From contig CAYYIV010000006.1 of assembly GCA_964472095.1 (NCBI GenBank), positions 62,001-126,000 of the forward strand: a stretch of 64,000 nucleotides of DNA. The letters run 5' to 3'. How positions within the stretch are numbered: position 1 is the stretch's first letter; the number at the start of each line of letters is the position of its first letter. Positions 35,304 through 44,987 of the stretch are shown here, in pieces. The stretch is from Pelagibius sp964472095 (GTDB taxonomy: Bacteria; Pseudomonadota; Alphaproteobacteria; Kiloniellales; Kiloniellaceae). The notes beneath the pieces are model-generated. The model had not been told where the DNA came from. It did no database searches and saw only the letters and a list, made by a program, of their open reading frames with translations. The position numbers and the translations under genes were made by a program.

Positions 35304-35864
35304 TTACTGAGCCGTGGTGCTCGGCACCGGCTCGTCCATCAGCTGCTGATCGCTCTCGACCTGCACATCCGTCAGCGACTTGAACTCCGGAGCTTCTTCG
35401 AGCTCCTCGCGGGTCAGGCTGGTCCTCAGCAGAAGTTCGTTCTCCCCCGCCTCTTCGGTGAGGGCCGCCCAGGACAGACCGACTGGTTTGGCGGCGATAC
35501 CAAGGAAGCCGCCGATATCGACGATCACCCCGACGATCTTGTCGTCCGCGCCCAAGACGAGCTTGGAGACTTTGCCGACTTCCTCAACGCCGTCGGTCGA
35601 GTTGGCGACCACCTTTGCGCCGATGTAGCTATCCGACAGCACCTGGTCCGACCCTTGTTCGGTCAGCACCATCGGCGCGGCCGCAGTCCCCTGCGTGGAC
35701 TCCATGCTTGGGGTTTCCGTAGACTCCATGCTTGGGGTTTCCGTCGACTCCATGGTGGGAGGCTCGGTCGGCTCCATCGTGGGACTGCTCTGCTGCGCCA
35801 TAGCGGCTGCCGGCAGCATAGTCGTGGCGGCAACGACGGCCGCCAAAGCTTTCAGATTTCGCAT
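35304..35864 (-). CDS. Exported PRC-barrel protein with Thr/Ser/Glu repeats
   Basis: A 186-residue periplasmic protein. Signal peptide MRNLKALAAVVAATTMLPAA, cleaved at AMA. A low-complexity linker of about 35 residues follows with near-perfect repeats of ESTETPSM (8-residue unit), then a PRC-barrel domain (about 75-160; SDSYIGAKVVANS, VGKVSKLVLGADDKIVGVIV). PRC-barrels are small beta-barrels for protein or RNA contacts; exported ones are common in rhizobia-like bacteria, often stress-related. The role here is unknown. It ends in a strong terminator. Confidence 0.85.
   Translation of the reverse strand: MRNLKALAAVVAATTMLPAAAMAQQSSPTMEPTEPPTMESTETPSMESTETPSMESTQGTAAAPMVLTEQGSDQVLSDSYIGAKVVANSTDGVEEVGKVSKLVLGADDKIVGVIVDIGGFLGIAAKPVGLSWAALTEEAGENELLLRTSLTREELEEAPEFKSLTDVQVESDQQLMDEPVPSTTAQ
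35698..35745. repeat. 24-bp tandem repeat inside the PRC-barrel gene
   Basis: Two copies of a 24-base unit (35698-35721 and 35722-35745) differing at one base, followed by a diverged third copy. They encode the ESTETPSM repeats and are a likely site of copy-number change. Confidence 0.85.
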
Positions 35865-35983
35865 GGCTGTGTTCCTCTCGCTGTGACTGAAGCGCGAAGT
35901 GCGGTTGCACTTCTATTGCCGTATAGACGCGCAGCCCCGCCCATTGGTTCCCCTAGTTGAACGCCTGCAGCTGGCATCCAAAC

Positions 35984-36014
35984 AAAAAGCGGGGCCCCGC
36001 GAGGCCCCGCTTTT
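35984..36014 (-). terminator. Bidirectional intrinsic terminator after ndk
   Basis: Stem GCGGGGCC / GGCCCCGC (35989-35996 and 36003-36010) with A5 on the left and T4 on the right, so that ndk transcripts on the minus strand meet a stem followed by T5, 45 bases after the ndk stop. Confidence 0.88.
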
Positions 36015-36055
36015 CCGATTCCGGACCCGTGAGCCCGGAAATGTCACATCGCTAT

Positions 36056-36478
36056 TCAGCCTACGATTTCGGCCTCGGTGAAGAAGTACTTGATCTCCTG
36101 CGCCGCCGTCTCCGCGGCGTCGGAGCCGTGCACCGAATTAGCCTCGATGGACTCGGCAAAGTCCGCGCGGATGGTGCCCGGCGCCGCCTCCTTCGGGTTG
36201 GTCGCCCCCATCACTTCGCGGTTCTTGGCGACGGCATTCTCGCCCTCCAGGACCTGGACGACCACCGGGCCGGAGATCATGAAGCTGCAGAGATCGTTGA
36301 AGAAGGGGCGCTGCTTGTGGACCGCGTAGAAGCCTTCGGCCTGGTCGCGGCTCATGTGGATGCGCTTGCTGGCGACGACGCGGAGGCCGGCCTGCTCAAG
36401 ACGATCGATGATCTTGCCCGTGATATTGCGCTTGGTCGCATCCGGCTTGATGATCGAAAAGGTGCGTTCGATGGCCAT
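36056..36478 (-). CDS. ndk: Nucleoside diphosphate kinase
   Basis: Balances NTP and dNTP pools by phosphate transfer through a phospho-His; 140 aa, the usual length. MAIERTFSIIKPDATKRN at the N-terminus, RDQAEGFYAVHKQRPFF, VMGATNPKEAAPGTIR, and the active-site His in EANSVHGSDAAETA. ATG 36478 has AAGGAG about ten bases upstream; the longer frame to 36559 lacks similarity. It is followed by a clear terminator and transcribed divergently from the ABC-F gene. Confidence 0.98.
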   Translation of the reverse strand: MAIERTFSIIKPDATKRNITGKIIDRLEQAGLRVVASKRIHMSRDQAEGFYAVHKQRPFFNDLCSFMISGPVVVQVLEGENAVAKNREVMGATNPKEAAPGTIRADFAESIEANSVHGSDAAETAAQEIKYFFTEAEIVG

Positions 36479-36740
36479 GGACTCCGGCTCTCCTTCTGAT
36501 TGCTCCGATCGAGCCGATCCGGCCGCTTCGCCTGGCGGCTGGGGCCAAAGAACGCCCAATTGCGTTTCGCGCCGGGCTTATAAACGCTTTGCCGGGCCAG
36601 GGCAACGCCCCGCCGTCCCGGCCCCTCGCGGCATCTTCCCCCATATTCCCAGGTTTCCTGCCACCCTCTTGAGGCGCTGGAGCGGCTTTCGCCTACGCGC
36701 CGGGCGTGCTATCACCCGCGGCCGGAACAGGGCTAATCCC

Positions 36741-38624
<1,884 letters not shown>

Positions 38625-38679
38625 ACAGATCAGGGTCGATGGAATCGCTGCAAGCGATCCATCGACCCTGTGAATCTGT
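38625..38679. terminator. Bidirectional terminator between ABC-F and PAS genes
   Basis: A long stem of about 16 bp with a single bulged A (38633-38649 pairing with 38653-38668; loop GCA), flanked by ACAGAT / ATCTGT. It fills the gap between two convergent stops exactly. Confidence 0.7.
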
Positions 38680-38680
38680 T

Positions 38681-39208
38681 CTATCCATTTGATGTAGAGC
38701 GGATCGTGGCCAGCCTGTCCGCGTCGTAGCCGTTTAGTATCAAAAACATGTTGATGTGCTCCCCGTCCGCCGCCAGGGGATAGTACATGCGCTGCGAGTC
38801 GATGAAGTCGCGGTCCGGATGGGGCATCGGGAAGCGGTCGTAGACCGGCAACCGCGTCTCGAGCACCTGCCGCATGTTGCCGGTTATGCGCGCCGCCAAG
38901 GGCGGCACGATGGCCTCCTCCACGAGCATTCCGGTAATGTCGCGCCCGGCGTTCAGTGTCTGCGTTTCGCCGATCAGGCGGTAGCGGAAGTGCAGGTCCC
39001 CACCGGCACGTTCCACGTCGACCAGGTTCACCAGCTTGAGGACATGGCGGAGGTCGCAGGGATCGATGTGCTGGCGTCCCGGCAGGCGGGAGTCCGGCGC
39101 GACGCTTTCGAGGTACCGGATCATGTCGGTAAACCTCGGGTGTACCGGCGGTGGGTCCCGCTCACCGAGGTCCGCCAGATAGAAGTGCGAATAGAGAAAC
39201 CCCGTCAT
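38681..39208 (-). CDS. PAS-domain protein (PAS_5 family)
   Basis: A 175-residue soluble protein with a single PAS-like domain of the alphaproteobacterial PF07310 type: LPGRQHIDPCDLRHVLKLVN, then RYRLIGETQTLNAGRDITG and RMYYPLAADGEHINMFLIL. No kinase, GGDEF or HTH output is attached; such proteins are common in Rhodospirillales genomes with no assigned role. It converges on the ABC-F gene. A TATAGT -10-like element lies about 25 bases upstream of the start, without a convincing -35. Confidence 0.82.
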   Translation of the reverse strand: MTGFLYSHFYLADLGERDPPPVHPRFTDMIRYLESVAPDSRLPGRQHIDPCDLRHVLKLVNLVDVERAGGDLHFRYRLIGETQTLNAGRDITGMLVEEAIVPPLAARITGNMRQVLETRLPVYDRFPMPHPDRDFIDSQRMYYPLAADGEHINMFLILNGYDADRLATIRSTSNG

Positions 39209-39552
39209 CTCGATCCCAGAATAATCGCAACGACTATAATCGCCTACACAAGTTCTACTGAAAAATGGACCTATTCAAATGAATTTCGACCGGCGGCGGC
39301 CCGGCGCTGGGTCCGGTCCTTCAACGCAAGCGCAGCAAAGCCCCCGTTGGGGCCGGCCGGGACTCGCTGCCTGGACTTGCAGACCGCGCCAGACAGGTTG
39401 CGCGCCTAGAAAGCTAAAGACCGTTTGATTTGATGCACGGCGCGCGCAATTTGCGGCGCAGCCTTGCAAGATCAGCGTGCCTATGGCCTGAGCCCTCGGC
39501 CTAGGCTGCGCGTCAGCACCGTTTCCTGATCCCACAACGCGAGAATCCCTTC
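39209..39552. other. Non-coding divergent region between PAS and DMT genes
   Basis: 344 bases containing the two divergent promoters. The part next to the PAS gene (to about 39290) is AT-rich. A minus-strand 86-codon frame (39275-39535) was examined and rejected; it has no ribosome site and no homologue that I recognise. Confidence 0.5.
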
Positions 39553-40509
39553 ATGGCGATGGTCGAGCCGCCGCTGCCGGCAGCCCAGGCCCCCGTTCAG
39601 GCGGCTGCGCCCGCCGCCGTCTCGCCGGCGCGCGCCATCCTGCTCATGGTCGGCAGCGTCCTGTTCTTCGCCGTCATGGATGCCCTGGTGAAGGACCTCG
39701 GCACCCGCTACCCCACCATGCAGGTGATGTTCTTCCGCAGCCTCTTCGCCTTCGTGCCGACTATGCTGCTGATCCTGCACGGCGGCTCCCTGAAGGTGCT
39801 GCGCATGAACAGCCTGACCGGGCACCTGTTGCGCAGCCTGGTCGGGGTCGGCGCCATGTTCTGCTTCTTCTATGCCTATTCGCGCATGCCCCTGGCCGAG
39901 GTGGTGGCCATCAGCTTTGCCGCCCCGGTCTTCGTCGTGGCACTTTCAGTGCCGCTGCTCGGCGAGAAGGTCGGGCCGCGCCGCTGGGCCGCCGTCCTCG
40001 TCGGCTTCGTCGGCGTCATGGTCATGCTGCAGCCCGATTCCGGGCTGTTGCGCAGCATCGCCCTGGTACCGCTCATCGGCACGCTGTTCTTCGCCCTGGC
40101 GATGATCGTGCTGCGCAAGCTCGGACGCACCGAGACCAGCGCCTCGGTGGCCTTCACCTTCACGCTCTCCTGCACCATCGTATCAGGACTGGCCCTGCCC
40201 TTTGTCTGGGTGACGCCGGACCTCATCGACCTTGCCGCCCTGGTCGCCGTCGGCCTGCTCGGCGGTGTGGGCCAGATCCTCATGACCTCAGCCTTCAAGT
40301 ACGGCGACGTCGCCGTGGTGGCGCCCTTCGAGTACACCGCGATGATCTGGGCGACCCTGCTCGGTTTCGTGTTCTGGGGTGAGATCCCGGGCCTCAACAT
40401 CTGGATCGGCGTGGCCATCGTCACGGCCTCGGGCCTCTTCATCCTGTTCCGCGAAGCCAACCTGCGGCTCCCGCGCGGCCGGGCGCGGCGCCTGCAGGTC
40501 AAGCGTTAG
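39553..40509 (+). CDS. DMT superfamily transporter (EamA type)
   Basis: An inner-membrane exporter of 318 aa with ten predicted helices in two EamA repeats (about residues 28-160 and 170-300), for example AILLMVGSVLFFAVMDALVK and ALVPLIGTLFFALAMIVLRK. The Ala/Pro-rich N-terminus of about 25 residues is cytoplasmic, and the C-terminus is strongly basic (RLPRGRARRLQVKR), in line with the positive-inside rule. Members export amino acids, nucleobases or drugs; the substrate is unknown here. It stands alone and converges with holC. Confidence 0.9.
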   Translation: MAMVEPPLPAAQAPVQAAAPAAVSPARAILLMVGSVLFFAVMDALVKDLGTRYPTMQVMFFRSLFAFVPTMLLILHGGSLKVLRMNSLTGHLLRSLVGVGAMFCFFYAYSRMPLAEVVAISFAAPVFVVALSVPLLGEKVGPRRWAAVLVGFVGVMVMLQPDSGLLRSIALVPLIGTLFFALAMIVLRKLGRTETSASVAFTFTLSCTIVSGLALPFVWVTPDLIDLAALVAVGLLGGVGQILMTSAFKYGDVAVVAPFEYTAMIWATLLGFVFWGEIPGLNIWIGVAIVTASGLFILFREANLRLPRGRARRLQVKR

Positions 40510-40528
40510 GTCGTCCCGCTTTTCCCGT

Positions 40529-40978
40529 TCAGACTTTCTGTCCCCAGCGCCCGCTGTCGTCCTGCTGCCAGTAGCTCACCGTGTGGCCGGCCTCCTTCAG
40601 GGCCTGCCACTGGCCGCGTGCCTGGGCCACGGCCTCTTCATCGCCGCCGTCGAACAGCAGGACGCAGCGCTCGAAGTCGGCTATCTTCTCCGAAGTAGCC
40701 CCATCGGTGAGGAACAGCACCTCAGCCCCGTTCGGGGCCTCGTCCGCCACCGTCAGCCACACCGGCTGGCGCTCGGCCCGTCCGTCCTTGACCGTACCGT
40801 GTGGCAGGAAGCCGCGGTCGTTGTAGGTCCACAGCCGCGCCGACAGCGCCTCGACCCGCGCCTCGGAGCTTGCCCGCACCACCGCCCGCTGGCCGCGCTC
40901 CAGGGTCTTCTCCAGCATCTGGGGCAAGGCCTGGTCGAGCGGCGTGCGGGTCATGTGGTAGAAGCGTACCTCGGTCAT
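40529..40978 (-). CDS. holC: DNA polymerase III subunit chi
   Basis: A 149-residue accessory subunit of the clamp loader that links it to SSB. MTEVRFYHMTRTPLDQALPQ at the N-terminus, RAVVRASSEARVEALSARLW and FLPHGTVKDG are typical of HolC, and DGATSEKIADFERCVLLFDG follows. ATG 40978 is 13 bases after the pepA stop; the longer frame reads into pepA. The pepA-holC order is conserved in proteobacteria and points to one transcript. Confidence 0.93.
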   Translation of the reverse strand: MTEVRFYHMTRTPLDQALPQMLEKTLERGQRAVVRASSEARVEALSARLWTYNDRGFLPHGTVKDGRAERQPVWLTVADEAPNGAEVLFLTDGATSEKIADFERCVLLFDGGDEEAVAQARGQWQALKEAGHTVSYWQQDDSGRWGQKV

Positions 40979-40991
40979 CGGCTGCGTGGGC

Positions 40992-42491
40992 CTACTTCTC
41001 GAAGTTCTCCGCCACGAAGGCATCGAGCAGGCGCACGCCGAAGCCGGTGCCGCCCTTCGGCACGGTCGGCTTGTCCTTGGTTGACCAGGCCACACCGGCG
41101 ATGTCCAGGTGGGCCCAGGGCGTGCCTTCCTTGACGAAGCGCTGCAGGAATTGCGCGGCGGTGATGGAGCCGCCAGCGCGCCCGCCGCTGATGTTCTTCA
41201 TGTCGGCGACGTCGCAGTCGATCATCTTGTCGTATTCCGGCCCCAGAGGCATGCGCCAGACCGGTTCGCCCACGGTCTTGCCGGCGGCGGTCAGCTGCGC
41301 CGACAACTTGTCGTCGTTGCTGAACAAGCCGGCCTGCTCGTTGCCGAGGGCGATGATGATGGCACCGGTGAGCGTCGCCAGGTCGACGATCAGCTTCGGC
41401 TTGTAGTTCTCCTGAGTGTACCAGAGCGCGTCGCAGAGGACGAGGCGACCTTCCGCGTCGGTGTTGAGGACCTCGACGGTCTGGCCCGACATCGACTTCA
41501 CCACGTCGCCGGGGCGCTGCGCCGCCCCTGAGGGCATATTCTCGACCAGGCCGCAGACGCCCACGGCGTTGACCTTGGCCTTGCGCGCGGCCAGGGCGTG
41601 CATCAGCCCGACCACGGCGCCGGCGCCGCCCATGTCCCACTTCATGTCCTCCATTCCGGCGGCCGGCTTCAGGGAGATGCCGCCGGTGTCGAAGGTCACG
41701 CCCTTGCCGACGAAGGCGAGCGGCGCACCGCCTTTGCCGGATGGCGCCCCGTTCCACTGCATGACCAGCAGCTGTGGCTCTTGGACGGAGCCCTGGGCGA
41801 CGCCGAGCAACGCCCCCATGCCGAGCTTCTTCATTTCCTTCTCGCCAAGCACGGTCACCTTGACGCCCAGCTTGCCGAGCTTCTTGGCCTCCGCGGCCAG
41901 CGACTTGGGAAACAGCACGTTGGCCGGCTCGGTGACCAGGTCGCGGGTGACGAAGACCCCCTCGGCGACCTTCTCGAGCTTCTGGAAGAGCCGCTTGGCA
42001 GCCGCCGCGTCCTCCACCATCACCTTGATTTCCTTGAGCTTCGGCTTCTTCTCGGGCTTTTCCTTGGTCTTGTACTTGTCGAAGCGGTAGCTGCGCAGCA
42101 ATGCCCCGTAGGCATAGTGCGCCGCGCGCTCAGGCGCGGCCTTTCCGCCGCGCAGCTTGTCGATGAAGAAGGCCGCCTTGTCGTCACCGCTGGCCAGCAG
42201 GCGCGCCGCCGCTGCGCCGCCGAGGTCCTGCAGTTCCTTCTCGCCCAGCTTGGCGGGCTCGCCCAGGCCGACCAGCAGGATTCGGCTGTTCGTCAGGTTG
42301 GCCGGAGCCACGATCTCCAGCAGTTCTCCCTTCTTGCCGGAAAAGCTGCCGGTGGCCAGCGCCCGCTCGAGCGCGCCGCCGGCCTGCTTGTTGAGACTGG
42401 CGGCCGTCGGGGTCAGCTTCTTGCCCTCCAACACGCCGACGACCAGGGCGCCGGACGAGGGAACGCTCGGCGCAGCAAAGGTAATGTTCAT
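40992..42491 (-). CDS. pepA: Leucyl aminopeptidase
   Basis: A cytoplasmic M17 dizinc aminopeptidase, 499 aa; PepA proteins can also bind DNA. N-terminal macro-like domain, then the catalytic core with FVGKGVTFDTGGISLKPAAG (metal-binding Lys and Asp), MKWDMGGAGAVVGLMHAL, and NTDAEGRLVLCDALWY (the M17 signature with Asp, Glu and Arg). ATG 42491 (MNITFAAPSV) is supported by GAGGGG four bases upstream. A Lys/Pro-rich insert (YKTKEKPEKKPKLKEI, about residue 145) is slightly unusual. It is transcribed divergently from lptF. Confidence 0.96.
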   Translation of the reverse strand: MNITFAAPSVPSSGALVVGVLEGKKLTPTAASLNKQAGGALERALATGSFSGKKGELLEIVAPANLTNSRILLVGLGEPAKLGEKELQDLGGAAAARLLASGDDKAAFFIDKLRGGKAAPERAAHYAYGALLRSYRFDKYKTKEKPEKKPKLKEIKVMVEDAAAAKRLFQKLEKVAEGVFVTRDLVTEPANVLFPKSLAAEAKKLGKLGVKVTVLGEKEMKKLGMGALLGVAQGSVQEPQLLVMQWNGAPSGKGGAPLAFVGKGVTFDTGGISLKPAAGMEDMKWDMGGAGAVVGLMHALAARKAKVNAVGVCGLVENMPSGAAQRPGDVVKSMSGQTVEVLNTDAEGRLVLCDALWYTQENYKPKLIVDLATLTGAIIIALGNEQAGLFSNDDKLSAQLTAAGKTVGEPVWRMPLGPEYDKMIDCDVADMKNISGGRAGGSITAAQFLQRFVKEGTPWAHLDIAGVAWSTKDKPTVPKGGTGFGVRLLDAFVAENFEK

Positions 42492-42731
42492 CAATCCCCT
42501 CACGGAATGAATTCGGCAGGCGCAGCACTTGCGGGCAGCGGGCCGGCCATGGAAGGCCCAAAGGGCGTCAGGTAAGGCCGAACAGATTGTCAGCGCCGAC
42601 GGGCAAGTTCAAGGCCCCATAAGGAGTGGCCTCAGCCGCCTTCAAGTCTGGAAACGTTCGGGAATTTGTCTGGACTGAGGTCGCGACGGCGCGCTATCTC
42701 TTTTGCTTACCCACCGCAGCGATTGGGCCCA

Positions 42732-43853
42732 ATGCCCTGGATAACACGCTATATATTGGGGCAGCTGGTCATGGCGACGATCTTCGTCACCCTGGCTCTT
42801 ACCTTCGCCATCTGGCTGACGCAGTCGCTGCGCCTGATCGATTATATCGTGAATCGCGGCCTGCCCGCCTCCACCTTCCTGACCTTCGTGGGCCTGCTCC
42901 TGCCGTCTTTCCTCGGCGTGGTGCTGCCGGTAGCCAGCTTCGTCGCGGTGCTCTTCGTCTATCACAAACTGGCGATGGACAGCGAAATGGTGGTGATGCG
43001 GGCCGCCGGTCTATCGCAGCTGCAGATGGCTCGACCGGCAATCGCCCTGGGGGTCCTGGTGACCCTCGTGGTCTATACCATCTCGCTCTACTTCTTGCCG
43101 GCTTCCTTCAGAAATTTCAAAGACTTGCAGAACGCTTTCCGCAACGACTTCTCGACCGTGCTGCTGCAGGAAGGCGTCTTCACGACACTGAGCGACGGCA
43201 TCACGGTCTTTGTTCGCGAGCGGTCCGGCGACGGCGAGTTGCGCGGCATCCTGGTGCACGACAGTCGCGATGCGAGGAATCCGGTGACTATGATGGCCCA
43301 GCGCGGCGCCCTGGTCGCCAGCGAAGCCGGCCCGCGGGTGGTGATGGAGAACGGCAACCGCCAGCAGGTCGACCAGGCGACAGGCCGCTTCTCCCTGCTC
43401 TATTTCGACCGCTATACCATCGAGCTCAGCGAATTCGGCGAAGCCGTTCAGTCGCGTTGGCGCGAGCCGAAGGAGCGCTTTCTGCCGGAGCTCCTGTGGC
43501 CCGGCGACGAAAGGCGGGACCAGCGCTACCGGCAGGAATTGATTGCCGAGGCCCATCAGCGGTTGGTCGGGCCACTCTACACTGTGGTCTTTGTGCTAAT
43601 CGGCATGGCAGCTTTGCTTGCGGGTGAATTCAATCGGCGCGGTCAGGTCAGGCGGGTGCTGGGTGCCATCGCCTGCGTCGCCGCTCTGGAGGGCGTCTCG
43701 CTGGCGTTGCACGATCTCGCCAGCCGCAGCGCCGCCGCGATCCCAGCCATGTATGCCGTGGTCCTGCTGGCCTCTGGGCTCAGCCTCTACGTGCTGCTGC
43801 GGCGGCCGAGTCGGCGCCGCCACATGCCAGAGCTCAGCGAGGCCTCGGCATGA
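42732..43853 (+). CDS. lptF: LPS export permease LptF
   Basis: Inner-membrane permease of the LptB2FG ABC transporter that extracts LPS for transport to the outer membrane; 373 aa. Three helices at the N-terminus (ILGQLVMATIFVTLALTFAI; LPASTFLTFVGLLLPSFLG), a periplasmic beta-jellyroll domain (about 120-270; GVFTTLSDGITVFVRERSG), and three C-terminal helices (YTVVFVLIGMAALLAGEF). ATG 42732 (MPWITRYILG) is the usual start; the frame is open to 42666. It overlaps lptG by 4 bases and heads an envelope operon. Confidence 0.95.
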   Translation: MPWITRYILGQLVMATIFVTLALTFAIWLTQSLRLIDYIVNRGLPASTFLTFVGLLLPSFLGVVLPVASFVAVLFVYHKLAMDSEMVVMRAAGLSQLQMARPAIALGVLVTLVVYTISLYFLPASFRNFKDLQNAFRNDFSTVLLQEGVFTTLSDGITVFVRERSGDGELRGILVHDSRDARNPVTMMAQRGALVASEAGPRVVMENGNRQQVDQATGRFSLLYFDRYTIELSEFGEAVQSRWREPKERFLPELLWPGDERRDQRYRQELIAEAHQRLVGPLYTVVFVLIGMAALLAGEFNRRGQVRRVLGAIACVAALEGVSLALHDLASRSAAAIPAMYAVVLLASGLSLYVLLRRPSRRRHMPELSEASA

Positions 43854-44980
43854 CCGGCATCGCGGCCAGCCAGCCGGCCATGCGCCGGCTGCGCCTCTCC
43901 CCCACCCTGACCGGTTACATCGCGCGGCAGTACCTCTTTTGGTTCGGCAGTTTCTACTTCGCCATCGTTGCCGTCATCTTCCTCGCCACCATCGTCGACC
44001 TGCTCGATCGCCTGGCGACCAAGGACGTCGCATTGTCCGTCACCCTGAAGATGGCGCTGCTGAAGCTGCCCTATCTGAGCCAGGAGGTCATGCCCTTCAC
44101 CATCCTGTTCGCGGCCATGGCGACCTTCTGGCGGCTGACCCGGTCGCACGAATTGGTGGTGGCGCGCGCAGCCGGCGTCTCGGTTTGGCAGTTTCTGCTG
44201 CCGGTGCTCGGCAGCTCGGTCATCATCGGCCTGCTGACGATCAGCGCGCTCAACCCGCTGGCCTCGATCCTCTTGAGCCGCTACGAGAGCCTTGAGGCCA
44301 GTTACATCCGCAATCAGCAAAGCATGCTGGCCGTCTCGGAAACCGGCCTCTGGCTGCGCCAGGCCGACGCCAACGGCCAGTCGGTGATCCATGCCGAGCG
44401 CGTCAAGCCCGGCTCTGTCTCGCTGCAACGAGTGATGGTCTTCCGCTATGCCGACCAGGACCGCTTCGTGGACCGCATCGATGCCCGCGAGGCCCAACTT
44501 CAGCCCGGCCGCTGGCTGCTGTTCGATGCCTTGCTGTCGCGCCCCGGCGAGCCTTCACAAGTTCACGATGAGTTGGAGCTGCCGACCGACCTCACCGTCG
44601 ACAAGATCCAGGAAAGCTTCGCGCCGCCCGAGACCATCGGCTTCTGGAACCTGCCGCGCTTCATCGGACTGATGCAGGACGCCGGCTTTTCGGCAACCCC
44701 GCACCGCCTGCAGTTCCACCGCCTGATGGCGCTGCCGATGCTGTTTGCCGCCATGGTGCTGCTGGCAGCCACCTTCTCCCTGCGGCCGCAGCGGCGCGGC
44801 CGGGTCGGCGTGGTGATTCTGGCAGGCATGTTGACCGGCTTTCTCTTATACTTTCTCTCCAACTTCGTGTTTGCGATCGGTCTTTCAGGTACCATCCCTG
44901 TGGTGCTGGCGGCCTGGACACCGGCAGGCGTGTCGTTGATGCTTGGCGTGGCGATGTTGCTTCACCTGGAGGACGGATAA
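43850..44980 (+). CDS. lptG: LPS export permease LptG
   Basis: Partner permease of LptF, 376 aa, with the same topology: N-terminal helices (YLFWFGSFYFAIVAVIFLAT), periplasmic jellyroll domain (ETGLWLRQADANGQSVIHAE), and C-terminal helices ending in TPAGVSLMLGVAMLLHLEDG. The start ATG overlaps the lptF stop (ATGA), so expression is coupled. It is followed 7 bases later by lptD, placing three LPS transport parts in one operon; the ATPase LptB and LptA/C are elsewhere. Confidence 0.95.
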   Translation: MTGIAASQPAMRRLRLSPTLTGYIARQYLFWFGSFYFAIVAVIFLATIVDLLDRLATKDVALSVTLKMALLKLPYLSQEVMPFTILFAAMATFWRLTRSHELVVARAAGVSVWQFLLPVLGSSVIIGLLTISALNPLASILLSRYESLEASYIRNQQSMLAVSETGLWLRQADANGQSVIHAERVKPGSVSLQRVMVFRYADQDRFVDRIDAREAQLQPGRWLLFDALLSRPGEPSQVHDELELPTDLTVDKIQESFAPPETIGFWNLPRFIGLMQDAGFSATPHRLQFHRLMALPMLFAAMVLLAATFSLRPQRRGRVGVVILAGMLTGFLLYFLSNFVFAIGLSGTIPVVLAAWTPAGVSLMLGVAMLLHLEDG

Positions 44981-44987
44981 ACAACGA

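Noticed and set aside
35698..35770. Short direct repeats considered as a CRISPR array
   Set aside because: They are contiguous 24-bp units inside a coding frame without spacers.
39275..39535. 86-codon minus-strand frame in the PAS-DMT gap
   Set aside because: No ribosome site, biased composition, and it crosses the region where both promoters must lie.
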